DNA of 64,000 bases from Stenotrophomonas maltophilia (GCA_009912235.1 WNDS01000005.1:253001-317000); one strand, 5' to 3'; counted from the first letter of the stretch, positions 47,420 through 57,136 are shown. Numbers and translations: made by a program. Notes: generated by a model from the letters alone, not told the origin.

Positions 47420-49426
47420 GAAATCCACCAGCACGGCCCCGTCCAGCACCTGCTGGCCGGCCTGCACGCGGAACCCATGCACGGTGCCGTCGGCCGGCGC
47501 CTGCAGGGTGTGCTCCATCTTCATCGCCTCCAGCACCACCAGCGGCGTGCCGCGCTTCACCTGCGTACCGGGCGGCACCAGCGTGGCGACGATCTTCCCC
47601 GGCATTGGTGTCAGCAGGCTGCCGGCATCGGCACTGGCCGCGTCTGATTCGCCCACCGGGTCATGCACGGTGAAGCGGTGCGTGCCCTGTGCGGTGAATA
47701 GGTACAGCTGATCGCCGTCCTGTCGGCCCTGCGCGCGCCAGCGCTGGCCATCCAGCTGGGCCACCACGGTGCCGTCGCCCTCATGCTGGCCTGCGATCTC
47801 GATTACGGCATCGGTGTCGCGCTGCACGCGCCAGCCGTCGGCGCTGTGCCAGACGCGCAGCGTGTGCTGGCGCTCGCCCTGCTGCAGCGGCAGCGTGCGC
47901 GGTGCCGCTGCACCCAGCCGCCAGCCATCGCGGGACGCCCACGGCGAATGCGGATCGCGTGCATCGTGCGCGGCCGCGTCGGTGGTGGCCACCGCCACGA
48001 TCGCCGCCAGCGGCCACAGCGCGTCGGCACTGTGCTGGCCGGCCTCCAGCGCGGGCTGCTCGCGTTCGATCAGCGCGGTGTCCAGCCTGGCGTGGGTGAA
48101 CGAGTCGGTGCCGACCAGGCGGCGCAGGAAGCCGGCATTGGTGGTCACGCCCACCACCTGGCAGTCGGCCAGGGCCTGGCGCATGCGCCGCAGCGCGCCT
48201 TCGCGGTCCACGTCCCAGACGATCAGCTTGGCGATCATCGGGTCGTAGTACGGGGTGATGCTGTCGCCTTCCTCCACGCCGGTATCCACGCGCACATGCG
48301 CCGATGGCGCGGGCAGGCGCAGGTGGCGCAGGGTGCCGGTGGAAGGCAGGAAGCCACGGTCGGCGTCCTCTGCATACAGCCGCGCTTCCAGCGCGTGGCC
48401 GTTGATCGTCAGTTCGTCCTGGCGCTTCGGCAACGGCTGGCCGGCGGCCACGCGCAGTTGCCATTCCACCAGGTCGGTGCCGGTGATGAACTCGGTCACC
48501 GGGTGCTCGACCTGCAGGCGGGTGTTCATTTCCATGAAGTAGAAATCGCCCTCCGGGCCGGCGATGAACTCCACCGTGCCCGCGCCCACATAGCCCACGG
48601 CCCGCGCGGCGTCCACGGCGGCCTTGCCCATCGCGGCGCGGCGCTCGGCGGTCATGCCCGGCGCCGGCGCTTTTTCCAGCACCTTCTGGTGGCGGCGCTG
48701 CACCGAGCAGTCGCGCTCGAACAGGTACACCGTCTCGCCGTGGGAATCGCCGAACACCTGGATCTCGATGCGGCGCGGGCGCTCGACATACTTTTCCACC
48801 AGCACATGGTCGTTGCCGAACGCGGCGCGCGCCTCGCGCTGGCAGCTGGCCAGTGCATCGACGAAGTCCTCGCTGCGCTCGACCTTGCGCATGCCCTTCC
48901 CACCGCCACCGGCGCTGGCCTTGATCAGCACCGGGTAGCCGATGGCATCGGCCTGCGCGCGCAGGAACGCGGGGTCCTGCTGCTCGCCGTGGTAGCCCGG
49001 GGTCAGCGGTACGCCGGCCTGGGCCATCTGCGCCTTGGCCGCGCTCTTGTCACCCATCGCGCGGATGGCGCTGGCCGGCGGGCCGATGAAGGTGAAGCCC
49101 GCGGCGGCGCAGGCATCGGCAAAGCCCGCGTTCTCCGACAGGAAGCCGTAGCCGGGATGGATGGCCTTCGCACCGGTCAGGCGTGCGGCGTCCAGGATGG
49201 CATCGCCGCGCAGGTAGCTTTCGCTGGCCGCGGCCGGGCCGATGTGGATGGCCTCGTCGGCCAGGCGCACGTGGCGCGCGTTGCGGTCGGCATCGGAATA
49301 CACCGCCACGGTGGCGATGCCCAGGCGGCGGCAGGTGGCGATGACGCGGCAGGCGATTTCGCCGCGGTTGGCGATCAGGATCTTGGTGAACATGGCAACG
49401 GGCTTCATGTGGGCTTGCTCGGTCAT
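47408..49426 (-). CDS. mccA: Methylcrotonyl-CoA carboxylase biotin-carboxylase/carrier subunit
   Basis: A 672-residue alpha subunit: biotin carboxylase ATP-grasp (KILIANRGEIACRVIATCRR, KASAGGGGKGMRKVE, EKYVERPRRIEIQVFGDSHG, MEMNTRLQVEHPVTE) and a C-terminal biotinyl domain with the AMKM lysine (VVLEAMKMEHTLQAP). The neighbours (carboxyltransferase and isovaleryl-CoA dehydrogenase) identify the substrate as 3-methylcrotonyl-CoA of leucine breakdown. ATG 49426 (MTEQAHMKPVAMFTKILIAN) begins eight bases after the upstream stop; ATG 49393 (MFTKILIA) is an alternative. Known in Pseudomonas as liuD. Confidence 0.92.
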   Translation of the reverse strand: MTEQAHMKPVAMFTKILIANRGEIACRVIATCRRLGIATVAVYSDADRNARHVRLADEAIHIGPAAASESYLRGDAILDAARLTGAKAIHPGYGFLSENAGFADACAAAGFTFIGPPASAIRAMGDKSAAKAQMAQAGVPLTPGYHGEQQDPAFLRAQADAIGYPVLIKASAGGGGKGMRKVERSEDFVDALASCQREARAAFGNDHVLVEKYVERPRRIEIQVFGDSHGETVYLFERDCSVQRRHQKVLEKAPAPGMTAERRAAMGKAAVDAARAVGYVGAGTVEFIAGPEGDFYFMEMNTRLQVEHPVTEFITGTDLVEWQLRVAAGQPLPKRQDELTINGHALEARLYAEDADRGFLPSTGTLRHLRLPAPSAHVRVDTGVEEGDSITPYYDPMIAKLIVWDVDREGALRRMRQALADCQVVGVTTNAGFLRRLVGTDSFTHARLDTALIEREQPALEAGQHSADALWPLAAIVAVATTDAAAHDARDPHSPWASRDGWRLGAAAPRTLPLQQGERQHTLRVWHSADGWRVQRDTDAVIEIAGQHEGDGTVVAQLDGQRWRAQGRQDGDQLYLFTAQGTHRFTVHDPVGESDAASADAGSLLTPMPGKIVATLVPPGTQVKRGTPLVVLEAMKMEHTLQAPADGTVHGFRVQAGQQVLDGAVLVDFEAG

Positions 49427-49434
49427 GGCACGGG

Positions 49435-51045
49435 TCACATGCGGAACACGCCGAAGCGCGTTGGCTGCGGGGCGGCATTGAGGCTGGCCGACAGGGCCAG
49501 GGCGAGCACGCGGCGGGTATCGGCCGGATCGATCACGCCGTCGTCCCACAGGCGGGCACTGGCGTAGTACGGGCGGCCCTGCTGCTCGAACTGCTCGCGG
49601 ATCGGCGCCTTGAAGGCGTCTTCCTCGTCGGCCGGCCAGTGGCCGCCCTTGGCCTCGATGCCATCGCGCTTGACCGTGGCCAGCACGCTGGCGGCCTGCT
49701 CGCCGCCCATCACGCCGATGCGTGCGTTGGGCCACATCCACAGGAAGTTGGGCGAATAGGCGCGGCCGCACATGCCGTAATTGCCGGCACCGAACGAGCC
49801 GCCGATGACCACGGTGAACTTGGGCACCTTGGCGCAGGCCACGGCCATCACCAGCTTGGCCCCGTCCTTGGCGATGCCGCCCTGTTCGTACTTGCGCCCG
49901 ACCATGAAGCCGGTGATGTTCTGCAGGAACACCAGCGGGATGTTGCGCTGTGTGCACAGTTCGATGAAGTGTGCGCCCTTCAGGGCCGATTCGGAGAACA
50001 GGATGCCGTTGTTGGCGATGATGCCCGCCGGGTAGCCGTGCAGGTGCGCAAAGCCGGTGACCAGCGTGCTGCCGTAGTGCGGCTTGAATTCATCGAAACG
50101 CGAACCGTCCACCAGCCGTGCGATCACTTCGCGCACGTCGAACGGCTTGCGGGTGTCGGCCGGGATCACTCCGTACAGTTCCTCGGCAGCGAACAGCGGC
50201 GGCTGCGGTGTCTGTACGGCCATCGCCGGTTCCGGCTTGCGCCAGTTCAACTGGGCGATGATCGCGCGCACCCGGGCCAGCGCCTGCAGGTCGTTGTCGG
50301 CCATGTGGTCGGCCACGCCAGAAATGCGCGTGTGCACATCGGCGCCGCCCAGTTCCTCGGCGGTCACCACTTCGCCGGTAGCGGCTTTCACCAGCGGCGG
50401 GCCGCCCAGGAAGATCGTGCCCTGTTCGCGCACGATCACCGTTTCATCGCTCATCGCCGGCACGTAGGCGCCACCGGCGGTGCAGCTGCCCATCACGCAG
50501 GCGATCTGCGGAATGCCCTGCGCCGACAGGTTGGCCTGGTTGTAGAAGATGCGGCCGAAATGGTCGCGGTCGGGAAACACTTCATCTTGCAGCGGCAGGA
50601 AGGCGCCACCGGAATCGACCAGGTAGATGCAGGGCAGGTGGTTCTGCTCGGCAATCTCCTGCGCGCGCAGGTGCTTCTTCACCGTCATCGGGTAGTAGGT
50701 GCCGCCCTTGACCGTGGCATCGTTGGCCACGATCACGCATTCCACGCCGCTCACGCGGCCGATGCCGGCCACCACGCCGGCGGCGGGCACGGCATCGTCA
50801 TACATGCCGTGCGCGGCCAGCGGCGCGATTTCCAGGAACGCGCTGCCCGGGTCGAGCAGGGCATCGATGCGGTCGCGCACCAGCAGCTTGCCGCGCGCGG
50901 TGTGCTTGGCACGGGCCGCTTCACTGCCGCCCAGCGCGGTGCGCGCCAGCGTGGCCTGCAGGTCGTCCACCACGGCCTTCATCGCCGCGTGGTTGGCCTG
51001 GAACGAATCGCTGCCCGGTTGCAGCTGGCTGTTGAGTTGGGTCAT
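49435..51045 (-). CDS. mccB: Methylcrotonyl-CoA carboxylase carboxyltransferase subunit
   Basis: A 536-residue crotonase-superfold beta subunit that moves carboxyl from biotin to 3-methylcrotonyl-CoA. Marks are [59 protein letters not shown] and [20 protein letters not shown]. 14 bases separate it from the upstream dehydrogenase gene and eight from mccA. This is liuB in Pseudomonas nomenclature. Confidence 0.94.
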   Translation of the reverse strand: MTQLNSQLQPGSDSFQANHAAMKAVVDDLQATLARTALGGSEAARAKHTARGKLLVRDRIDALLDPGSAFLEIAPLAAHGMYDDAVPAAGVVAGIGRVSGVECVIVANDATVKGGTYYPMTVKKHLRAQEIAEQNHLPCIYLVDSGGAFLPLQDEVFPDRDHFGRIFYNQANLSAQGIPQIACVMGSCTAGGAYVPAMSDETVIVREQGTIFLGGPPLVKAATGEVVTAEELGGADVHTRISGVADHMADNDLQALARVRAIIAQLNWRKPEPAMAVQTPQPPLFAAEELYGVIPADTRKPFDVREVIARLVDGSRFDEFKPHYGSTLVTGFAHLHGYPAGIIANNGILFSESALKGAHFIELCTQRNIPLVFLQNITGFMVGRKYEQGGIAKDGAKLVMAVACAKVPKFTVVIGGSFGAGNYGMCGRAYSPNFLWMWPNARIGVMGGEQAASVLATVKRDGIEAKGGHWPADEEDAFKAPIREQFEQQGRPYYASARLWDDGVIDPADTRRVLALALSASLNAAPQPTRFGVFRM

Positions 51046-51059
51046 CGCGGTGGCCTTGC

Positions 51060-52223
51060 TTACAGGGTGCGCTGGAACAGTTCGCGGCCGATCAGCATGC
51101 GCCGGATCTCGGAGGTGCCCGCGCCGATTTCATACAGCTTGGCGTCGCGCCACAAACGGCCGGTCGGGTATTCGTTGATGTAGCCGTTGCCGCCGAGGAT
51201 CTGGATCGCCTGGCCGGTTAACCAGGTGGCCTTCTCGGCCGAGTACAGGATGGCACCGGCGGCGTCCTGGCGGGTGATGCGGCCCTGGTCGCAGGCGCGC
51301 GCCACGGCATAGACATAGGCGCGGCAGGCACCCAGGCGCACGTACATGTCGGCAATCTTGGCCTGGATCAGCTGGAAGCTGCCGATCGCTTCACCGAACT
51401 GGTGGCGCTCGTGCACGTACGGCATCACCACGTCCATGGCCGCGGCCATCAGGCCCAGCGGGCCGCCGGACAGCACCACGCGCTAGTAGTCCAGGCCGGA
51501 CATCAGCACGCGCACGCCGCCACCGACCGTGCCCAGCACGTTTTCTTCGGGAATCTCGCAGTCCTGGAACATCAGTTCGCTGGTGGGCGAGGAGCGCATG
51601 CCCAGCTTGTCCAGCTTCTGCGCGGTGGAAAAGCCCTTCATGCCCTTTTCCACCAGGAAGGCGGTGATGCCCTTGGCACCGGCGGCCAGGTCGTTCTTGG
51701 CGTAGACCACCAGCACGTCGGCATCCGGGCCGTTGGTGATCCACATCTTGTTGCCGTTGAGCACGTAGTGGTCGCCGCGCTTGTCCGCGCGCAGCTTCAT
51801 CGACACCACGTCCGAGCCGGCGCCCGGCTCGCTCATGGCCAGCGCGCCGACCTTGGCGCCGCTGCACAGGTCGGGCAGGAAGCGCTGCTTCTGCGCCGGC
51901 GTGCCGTTCTTGCGCAGCTGGTTCACGCACAGGTTCGAGTGCGCGCCGTAGGACAGGCCGATGCCGCCGGAAGCGCGCGAGATCTCTTCCATCGCCACCA
52001 CATGGGCCAGGTAGCCCATGCCGGTGCCGCCGTATTCTTCCTCCACGGTCATGCCCAGCAGGCCCTGCTCACCGAACTTGCGCCACAGCGCCAGCGGGAA
52101 CTGGTTGCTGGCATCGGCCTCGGCGGCGAGCGGTGCGACCTCGGTGGCGGCAAAATGGGCCACGCTTTCACGCAGCAGGTCGATCTCTTCGCCGAGATCG
52201 AAATTCAGGGATGGCACGTGCAT
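51060..52223 (-). pseudogene. ivd: Isovaleryl-CoA dehydrogenase, TAG at catalytic glutamate
   Basis: FAD enzyme of leucine catabolism (isovaleryl-CoA to 3-methylcrotonyl-CoA), 387 codons, the family's usual length. It shows [55 protein letters not shown] and [19 protein letters not shown]. Codon 247 (51483-51485) is TAG in [19 protein letters not shown]. In this family that position is the helix-G catalytic base (Glu254 of the human enzyme, LDLERLVLAGG). ATG 52223 is the family start. First gene of an operon with mccB and mccA; called liuA in Pseudomonas. Confidence 0.9.
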
Positions 52224-52356
52224 GCGGACAACTCCACAACTATGGGGTAGGGGAAGACGGCGCACCCGGGAGGAGGAGCGGGCCGCTGTTCACAGCAGCG
52301 GTCCGCACGGGCGTTGGGCCCAGCGTAACGGGGTTGAGGTAAAAAGTGAACTAAAA

Positions 52357-52369
52357 TTCAATTATTGAA
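52357..52369. promoter_or_regulatory. TetR-type operator TTCAA-TTA-TTGAA
   Basis: A perfect 5-bp inverted repeat in an AT-rich stretch between the divergent TetR gene and the ivd-mccBA operon, 14 bases before the TetR start. It is the obvious candidate for autoregulation and control of the operon. Confidence 0.55.
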
Positions 52370-52383
52370 ATAAGACTCAGGAC

Positions 52384-53001
52384 ATGGCCTACAAACGCTC
52401 ACCGCTGATGGAAGAACGCCTGGCCGGGGCCCGTGAACGGATCCTGCTGGCCACCCGTGAACTGGTCGCCAGCGGTGGCTGGCGGGCGGCCCCGGTGACG
52501 GCCGTGGCCACCCAGGCCGGGGTTTCCACCGGGCTGATCTACCGCCACTTCCCGTCCAAGGCCGACCTGTTCGTGGAAGTGCTCAATGCCGCCGTGGCCC
52601 ACGAGATGGAGATCATGAAGCGCATCGCCGCTGCCCCGGAGCCGGCCACCGTGCGCCTGCGCCAGGCGGTCACCGCCTTCGTGCGCCGTGCACTGGCCGG
52701 CCCCGGCCTGGCCCATGCCTTCATCGTCGAGCCGGTCGATCCGGACGTGGAAGCCGAGCGCATGCGCGGGCGCCGTGCCTTCGGTGCGGTGTTCCTGCGG
52801 CTGGTGGAAGAGGGCGTGGCCGCCGGCGAACTGCCGCCGCAGGATGCCCACGTGGCCGCGGCCTGCCTGGTCGGTGCGTTCACCGAAGCGATGGTCGGGC
52901 CCACCGCGCCCAGCCGCGAAGCGCACCGCGATGAAGACGCGCTGGTGGAAGCCATCTGCCTGTACTGCCTGCGGTCGGTCGGCGCCACCGCAACACGGTA
53001 G
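52384..53001 (+). CDS. TetR/AcrR-type regulator, divergent from ivd-mccBA
   Basis: A 205-residue regulator with an N-terminal TetR helix-turn-helix (ILLATRELVASGGWRAAPVT, VSTGLIYRHFPSKADLFVEV) and a helical ligand domain. The divergent arrangement with the isovaleryl-CoA dehydrogenase operon and the palindrome between them point to control of leucine/isovalerate catabolism, with an acyl-CoA as the probable ligand. In Pseudomonas the same pathway is under a MerR protein (LiuR), so this is a different regulatory solution. Confidence 0.85.
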   Translation: MAYKRSPLMEERLAGARERILLATRELVASGGWRAAPVTAVATQAGVSTGLIYRHFPSKADLFVEVLNAAVAHEMEIMKRIAAAPEPATVRLRQAVTAFVRRALAGPGLAHAFIVEPVDPDVEAERMRGRRAFGAVFLRLVEEGVAAGELPPQDAHVAAACLVGAFTEAMVGPTAPSREAHRDEDALVEAICLYCLRSVGATATR

Positions 53002-53065
53002 CGCCGGGCCATGCCCGGCGGCTGTTGCCGCGCTTCGCGCTCGCCGGGCGTGGCCCGGCGCTACC
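52997..53065. repeat. Inverted pair of SMAG repeats
   Basis: GGTAGCGCCGGGCCATGCCC at 52997 and its inverse ending GGGCGTGGCCCGGCGCTACC at 53065. The two elements could fold into one long stem between the TetR and cytochrome genes. Confidence 0.85.
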
Positions 53066-53202
53066 CGCATGCGGTCACGGCCGCATGCTGCGCCGCACCA
53101 GCCAAGGTGCCTGTTGCCGCGCGGCGTGCGCGTTCTATACTCGCCCGGCAGACTCGCTCGCTCAGCCGTGGTCCATCGACTACCAGCCAGGGGTATTGAA
53201 GA

Positions 53203-53721
53203 GTGCGGAATTACGATCTGGAGTTCCTGAAACGCTTCTCCATGGTGATCGCGCTGTTGATGGCCATCACCCTTGCGCTGATCCTGCTGGCCGCCTACCT
53301 GCACACGCGCATTCCGCCGGAAGTGTCGCCCACCGCCGCTAAACGCACCGAACAGCGCATCGCGCCGTCCGGTTCGGTCTATGCCGGCAGCATCGGTGCC
53401 GCCGCGCAGGCTGCCGCCAAGGCCGCCGCCCTGGCCAAGGCCGCCTCGCAGGTGGCCTACGGCGGCACCACCGACGGCAAGGTGATCTTCGACAACCTCT
53501 GCACCGCCTGCCACACCACCGGTGTCGGCCAGGCGCCGACGCTGGACCATGCCCACTGGGACCAGCACCTGGGGCAGGGCAAGGACACCCTCTACAAGCA
53601 CGCCATCGAGGGCTACACCGGCACGGATGGCGGCATTATGCCGCCCAAGGGCGGCAACCCGTCGCTGACCGAAGAGCAGATCCACGCCACCGTGGACTGG
53701 ATGCTGGCCAACCTGAAGTAG
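53203..53721 (+). CDS. Membrane-anchored cytochrome c5
   Basis: A 172-residue protein with an uncleaved N-terminal helix (FSMVIALLMAITLALILLAAYL), an Ala-rich linker (AAQAAAKAAALAKAASQ) and a C-terminal monoheme domain with CTACHTTGVGQAP and axial Met in GGIMPPKGGNPSLT. The order is typical of cytochrome c5. It probably passes electrons in the periplasm to or from a terminal oxidase. GTG 53203 is the start. The gene ends with TAG. Confidence 0.9.
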   Translation: MRNYDLEFLKRFSMVIALLMAITLALILLAAYLHTRIPPEVSPTAAKRTEQRIAPSGSVYAGSIGAAAQAAAKAAALAKAASQVAYGGTTDGKVIFDNLCTACHTTGVGQAPTLDHAHWDQHLGQGKDTLYKHAIEGYTGTDGGIMPPKGGNPSLTEEQIHATVDWMLANLK

Positions 53722-54072
53722 CTGGCGCACGGGGGCATTGCGGGCGGGTGGCGGGTGGCGGGGTAGAGTCGACTGTTAGTCGACTGCTCTGATGGCGACT
53801 GCTCTGATTGCGACTGCTCTCATGCGACCTGCCCTTGGCGGGCTCTCTCCCGGCGCCAGCGAAAAGCCCGCTCTGCGCGCGATAGTCGACTAACAGTCGA
53901 CTCTACCCCGCCGTTCGCCATCCGCCATCCGCCACCCCACCACCCCGCCACCCGCCAGACGCCACCCCCCTTCCCGCCCGCTTTGCCTACCGGGGCCAGA
54001 TCACCCGCCTGCAGGCAGGGTTTCGCATTTCAGGGTTAGTCTGTGCGCCCTCGTCCGTGGAGTCGCCCGTCG
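53722..54072. repeat. Repeat-rich gap: TCGAC repeat pair and simple repeats
   Basis: No gene is seen in this 351-base stretch. GGTAGAGTCGACTGTTAGTC starts at 53762 and its inverse ends at 53908; between them CGACTGCTCT recurs three times (about 53780-53820). After it come CCATCCGCCATCCGCCACCC-type simple repeats (53918-53975). The same TCGAC repeat occurs at 36460-36548. Confidence 0.7.
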
Positions 54073-55518
54073 ATGCGCCGTCGTTCCCTCGCCCTTGCCC
54101 TGTCCCTGCTGCTGCCGGGCGCCGTGACCGCCCAGGCGCAGCCGCAGGCTGCAGCGTCCGCTGCGTCGGCCACGCGCAGCAGTGCCACCGTGGTGCTCAC
54201 CAGCGCCCCGGCCGACTGGCGCCGACTCGATGGCCAGCGCGTGCGCATCACCGCGCCGCTCACCCTGGCCGGCAGTGACAACCTGGAGCGCTTCGGCGAA
54301 CTGACCGTCGCCTTCGATGGCCGCCTCTGGCAGCCCACCGAAGTGGCCGCCCCGGGCACCGCCGGCATCGCCCAGGTGATGGCCGACAACGCCCGCCGCC
54401 GCCTGGTGCTGGACGATGGCAGCGACGCGCGCGACCCGGGCCCGGTGGCCTACCTGCCCGAGAACGCCCAGCTGCGCGTGGGCCTGCCGCTGCGCAACGT
54501 CGAAGGCATCGTGCGCGTGGATGCCGAAGGCAAGGTGAAGCTGCAGGTCGAAGGCGTGCTGCAGATGCCGATGGCCAAGCGTGCGTCCACGCCCCCGGCC
54601 GTGCCGGGTCGCCTGCACGTGGCCGCCTTCAACCTGGAGAACTTCTTCAACGGCGACGGCCAGGGCGGTGGTTTCCCGACCCTGCGCGGCGCGCGCACGC
54701 TGGACGAGCACACCGCGCAGGTGGCCAAGCTGGTAGCGACCATCAACGCGCTCGGTGCCGATGCGGCCGCACTGATGGAGCTGGAGAACGATGGCTACGG
54801 CCCGCACTCGGCCATCGCCGAACTGGTCGATGCGCTCAATGCCGATCTCGGCACCGGCGCCGACTGGCGCTTCGTCGATGCCGGCAAGGGCCCGGGCGAC
54901 AACCCGATCCGCGTGGGCATCATCTACCGCAGCGGCCGCCTGACCCCGGTCGGCGCGCCGGCCACGCTGGAAGGCGGGCCGTTCGTCGAACACAGCCGCG
55001 TGCCGCTGGCCCAAGCCTTCCGTGCCGCGCGCGGCACGCCGTTCGTGGTGGTGGCCAACCACTTCAAGTCCAAGGGCTGCCGCGACGCCAGCGGCGCCAA
55101 CACCGACCAGAACGATGGCCAGGGCTGCTGGAATGCCACCCGCCTGGCCTCGGCCGAGCAGCTGCACGCCTGGCTGCAGCGCGACCCGACCGGCAGCGGC
55201 GCCAAGGACGCGGTGCTGCTGGGGGATTTCAATGCCTATGCGATGGAAGACCCGATCCGCCGCCTGCGCGCGCTGGGCTGGCAGGATGCCTTCGCCGTGC
55301 CCAAGGTTGAACACCCCTACAGCTACGTCTACAACGGCTACACTGGCCGCCTCGACCACGCCCTGCTCAGCGCCGGCATGGCCAAGCGCCTGAGCGGCGC
55401 GGCCGAATGGCACATCAATGCCGATGAGCCGGACAGCGCCGGCTACCAGCAGCGCAACGTGCCGGGCCCGTGGCGCAGTTCCGACCACGACCCGCTGCTG
55501 CTGGGCTTTGACAGGTAA
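54073..55518 (+). CDS. Secreted endonuclease/exonuclease/phosphatase-family nuclease
   Basis: A 481-residue exported protein: signal peptide (MRRRSLALALSLLLPGAVTA), an OB-like domain (LDGQRVRITAPLTLAGSDNL, about 45-165) and an EEP nuclease domain with HVAAFNLENFFNGDG, AALMELENDGYG, VVVANHFKSKGC, LLGDFNAYAMEDPI and the closing SSDHDPLLLGF. The layout matches ExeM/NucH-type extracellular DNases of biofilm and phosphate scavenging. The start at ATG 54073 begins the signal peptide; ATG 54043 would add ten Arg-rich residues. Confidence 0.88.
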   Translation: MRRRSLALALSLLLPGAVTAQAQPQAAASAASATRSSATVVLTSAPADWRRLDGQRVRITAPLTLAGSDNLERFGELTVAFDGRLWQPTEVAAPGTAGIAQVMADNARRRLVLDDGSDARDPGPVAYLPENAQLRVGLPLRNVEGIVRVDAEGKVKLQVEGVLQMPMAKRASTPPAVPGRLHVAAFNLENFFNGDGQGGGFPTLRGARTLDEHTAQVAKLVATINALGADAAALMELENDGYGPHSAIAELVDALNADLGTGADWRFVDAGKGPGDNPIRVGIIYRSGRLTPVGAPATLEGGPFVEHSRVPLAQAFRAARGTPFVVVANHFKSKGCRDASGANTDQNDGQGCWNATRLASAEQLHAWLQRDPTGSGAKDAVLLGDFNAYAMEDPIRRLRALGWQDAFAVPKVEHPYSYVYNGYTGRLDHALLSAGMAKRLSGAAEWHINADEPDSAGYQQRNVPGPWRSSDHDPLLLGFDR

Positions 55519-55536
55519 CCGGCCACAGCCAACAGG

Positions 55537-55555
55537 TGCCGGGCCTGGCCCGGCA
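55537..55555. terminator. Hairpin between convergent nuclease and DMT genes
   Basis: TGCCGGGC-CTG-GCCCGGCA, eight-base perfect stem 19 bases after the nuclease stop and six before the stop of the convergent gene. Confidence 0.5.
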
Positions 55556-55560
55556 GGGCC

Positions 55561-56418
55561 TCAGCCCCAGGCGATCAAGCCGATCGCCAGCACCGCCAGC
55601 GCCAGTCCGGCGCGGTTCCAGCGCGTGGTCGGCTCGCCGAAGGCGGCGATGCTGACCACCGCGCCCAGCATCACCACGCCGATGTTCATGCCGGCAAACA
55701 CCGTGGCCGGGCTGTCCGGGAACGCCTGGTGGGCGTGCACGTAGAACAGGATGTTGCCGCCGTTGAGCAGGCCCAGCAGGCCACCGGCGGCGGCATTGCG
55801 CAAGCGCAGCCGCCCCTGCCCGCGCAGGTGCCGCCACAGCTGCAGCGTCAGCATCAGCACGAATGCCAGGCTGAAGCAGGCCAGCAGCGCGGCCATCGAG
55901 GGCGTACCCGACAGCGCCACCTGCTTGAGCAGGATGTCCACCCCCGCAAAGCCCACCCACACCCCCAGCAGCCAGCGCCAGCTGCCGGGTGCCCCGGCCA
56001 CTGCCGGGCCGCGCGGGCGCAGGCTGATGGCCACCATCGCCACCAGCCCCAGGCCCAGCCCGGCCAGCTTCCACGCCGTGGCGGTCTGCCCGAAGAACGC
56101 GAACGCAGCGATCAATGACAGCAGCAGCGACAGTCGCTGCGCCACATCGCTGCGCACGATGCCGGCCACCGCCACCGCGCGGCCCAGCACCAGGAAGATC
56201 GACGGCAGCACCACCGCCAGCACCAGCAGCGCCGGCCACGGCGCATGGCTGCTGCGCAGGCTGTCCATGGGCGGCTGCAGCACGCCGGCGGTCAGCGCGG
56301 CGGCCACCAGGTAGTTCCAGGTGACCATCTGCGCCACGTCCAGGTGCCGGCGCACGGCCAGCTTCAGCAGCACGGACACCAGCACGCTGCAGAGTACGGC
56401 CAGGGCAAGGTAGAGCAT
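55561..56418 (-). CDS. DMT-superfamily (EamA-like) permease
   Basis: A 285-residue inner-membrane protein with about ten short helices in two halves (starting LALAVLCSVLVSVLLKLAVR, and WRWLLGVWVGFAGVDILLKQ), the pattern of drug/metabolite transporters. The substrate is unknown. It is divergent from the hydrolase/zapE operon with 43 bases between start codons. Confidence 0.85.
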   Translation of the reverse strand: MLYLALAVLCSVLVSVLLKLAVRRHLDVAQMVTWNYLVAAALTAGVLQPPMDSLRSSHAPWPALLVLAVVLPSIFLVLGRAVAVAGIVRSDVAQRLSLLLSLIAAFAFFGQTATAWKLAGLGLGLVAMVAISLRPRGPAVAGAPGSWRWLLGVWVGFAGVDILLKQVALSGTPSMAALLACFSLAFVLMLTLQLWRHLRGQGRLRLRNAAAGGLLGLLNGGNILFYVHAHQAFPDSPATVFAGMNIGVVMLGAVVSIAAFGEPTTRWNRAGLALAVLAIGLIAWG

Positions 56419-56461
56419 GGGGCGGGGGCAGGGCAGTGGCGGGGGGCGTTATCATGGTGCC

Positions 56462-57136
56462 ATGCAAAATGCCTTCGACTCCGTTCCCGCATTCCCCGCC
56501 ACATCCGGCACGCTTACCCTGGCCGGCCCGGTCGGCCCGCTGGAAGTGGCCGTCGACCTGCCCACCGACGTGCCCGCGCTGCCGATCGTCGCGGTGATCT
56601 GCCACCCGCTGTCCACCGAGGGCGGCACCATGCACAACAAGGTGGTGACCATGGTCTGCATCGCCCTGCGTGCGCTGGGCGTGACCACCGTGCGCTTCAA
56701 CTTCCGCAGCGTCGGCGCCTCGGCCGGCAGTTTCGACAACGGCAACGGCGAGCAGGACGATCTGGCGGCCGTGGTGGCCTGGGTGCGCCAGCAGCACCCG
56801 CACGACCGCCTGTGGCTGGCCGGCTTCAGCTTCGGTGCATTCGTTTCGCTCAAGGCCAGTGCCGGGCTGCAGCCGGAAGCACTGGTGTCGATCGCGCCGC
56901 CGGCCGGCCGCTGGGATTTTTCCGGCGTGCAGCCGCCGGCGCAGTGGCTGGTCATCCAGGGTGAGCAGGATGAAATCGTCGACCCGCAGGCGGTCTACGA
57001 CTGGCTGCCCAGCGTCGGCGTGCCACATGAACTGGTGCGCATGCCGGACACCGGCCACTTCTTCCACCGCAAGATGATCGACCTGCGCGGCGCGGTCACC
57101 CATGGCGTGAAGCACTGGCTGGACGGCGTGGCATGA
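56462..57136 (+). CDS. Alpha/beta-hydrolase
   Basis: A 224-residue serine hydrolase of the small family found upstream of zapE. The nucleophile is in LAGFSFGAFVSLKA; the oxyanion part is VICHPLSTEGGTMHNKVV and the final His is in PDTGHFFHRK. The substrate is unknown, but the fold is that of dienelactone-hydrolase-like acyl hydrolases. It overlaps zapE by four bases (ATGA at 57133-57136). Confidence 0.87.
   Translation: MQNAFDSVPAFPATSGTLTLAGPVGPLEVAVDLPTDVPALPIVAVICHPLSTEGGTMHNKVVTMVCIALRALGVTTVRFNFRSVGASAGSFDNGNGEQDDLAAVVAWVRQQHPHDRLWLAGFSFGAFVSLKASAGLQPEALVSIAPPAGRWDFSGVQPPAQWLVIQGEQDEIVDPQAVYDWLPSVGVPHELVRMPDTGHFFHRKMIDLRGAVTHGVKHWLDGVA

Noticed and set aside
3243..51485. Genome-wide reassignment of TAG to a sense codon
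   Set aside because: Several genes end naturally and correctly at TAG (lepB 35036, cytochrome c5 53719, DUF2884 protein 58255), and other lesions are TGA or frameshifts, so a changed genetic code is not needed.
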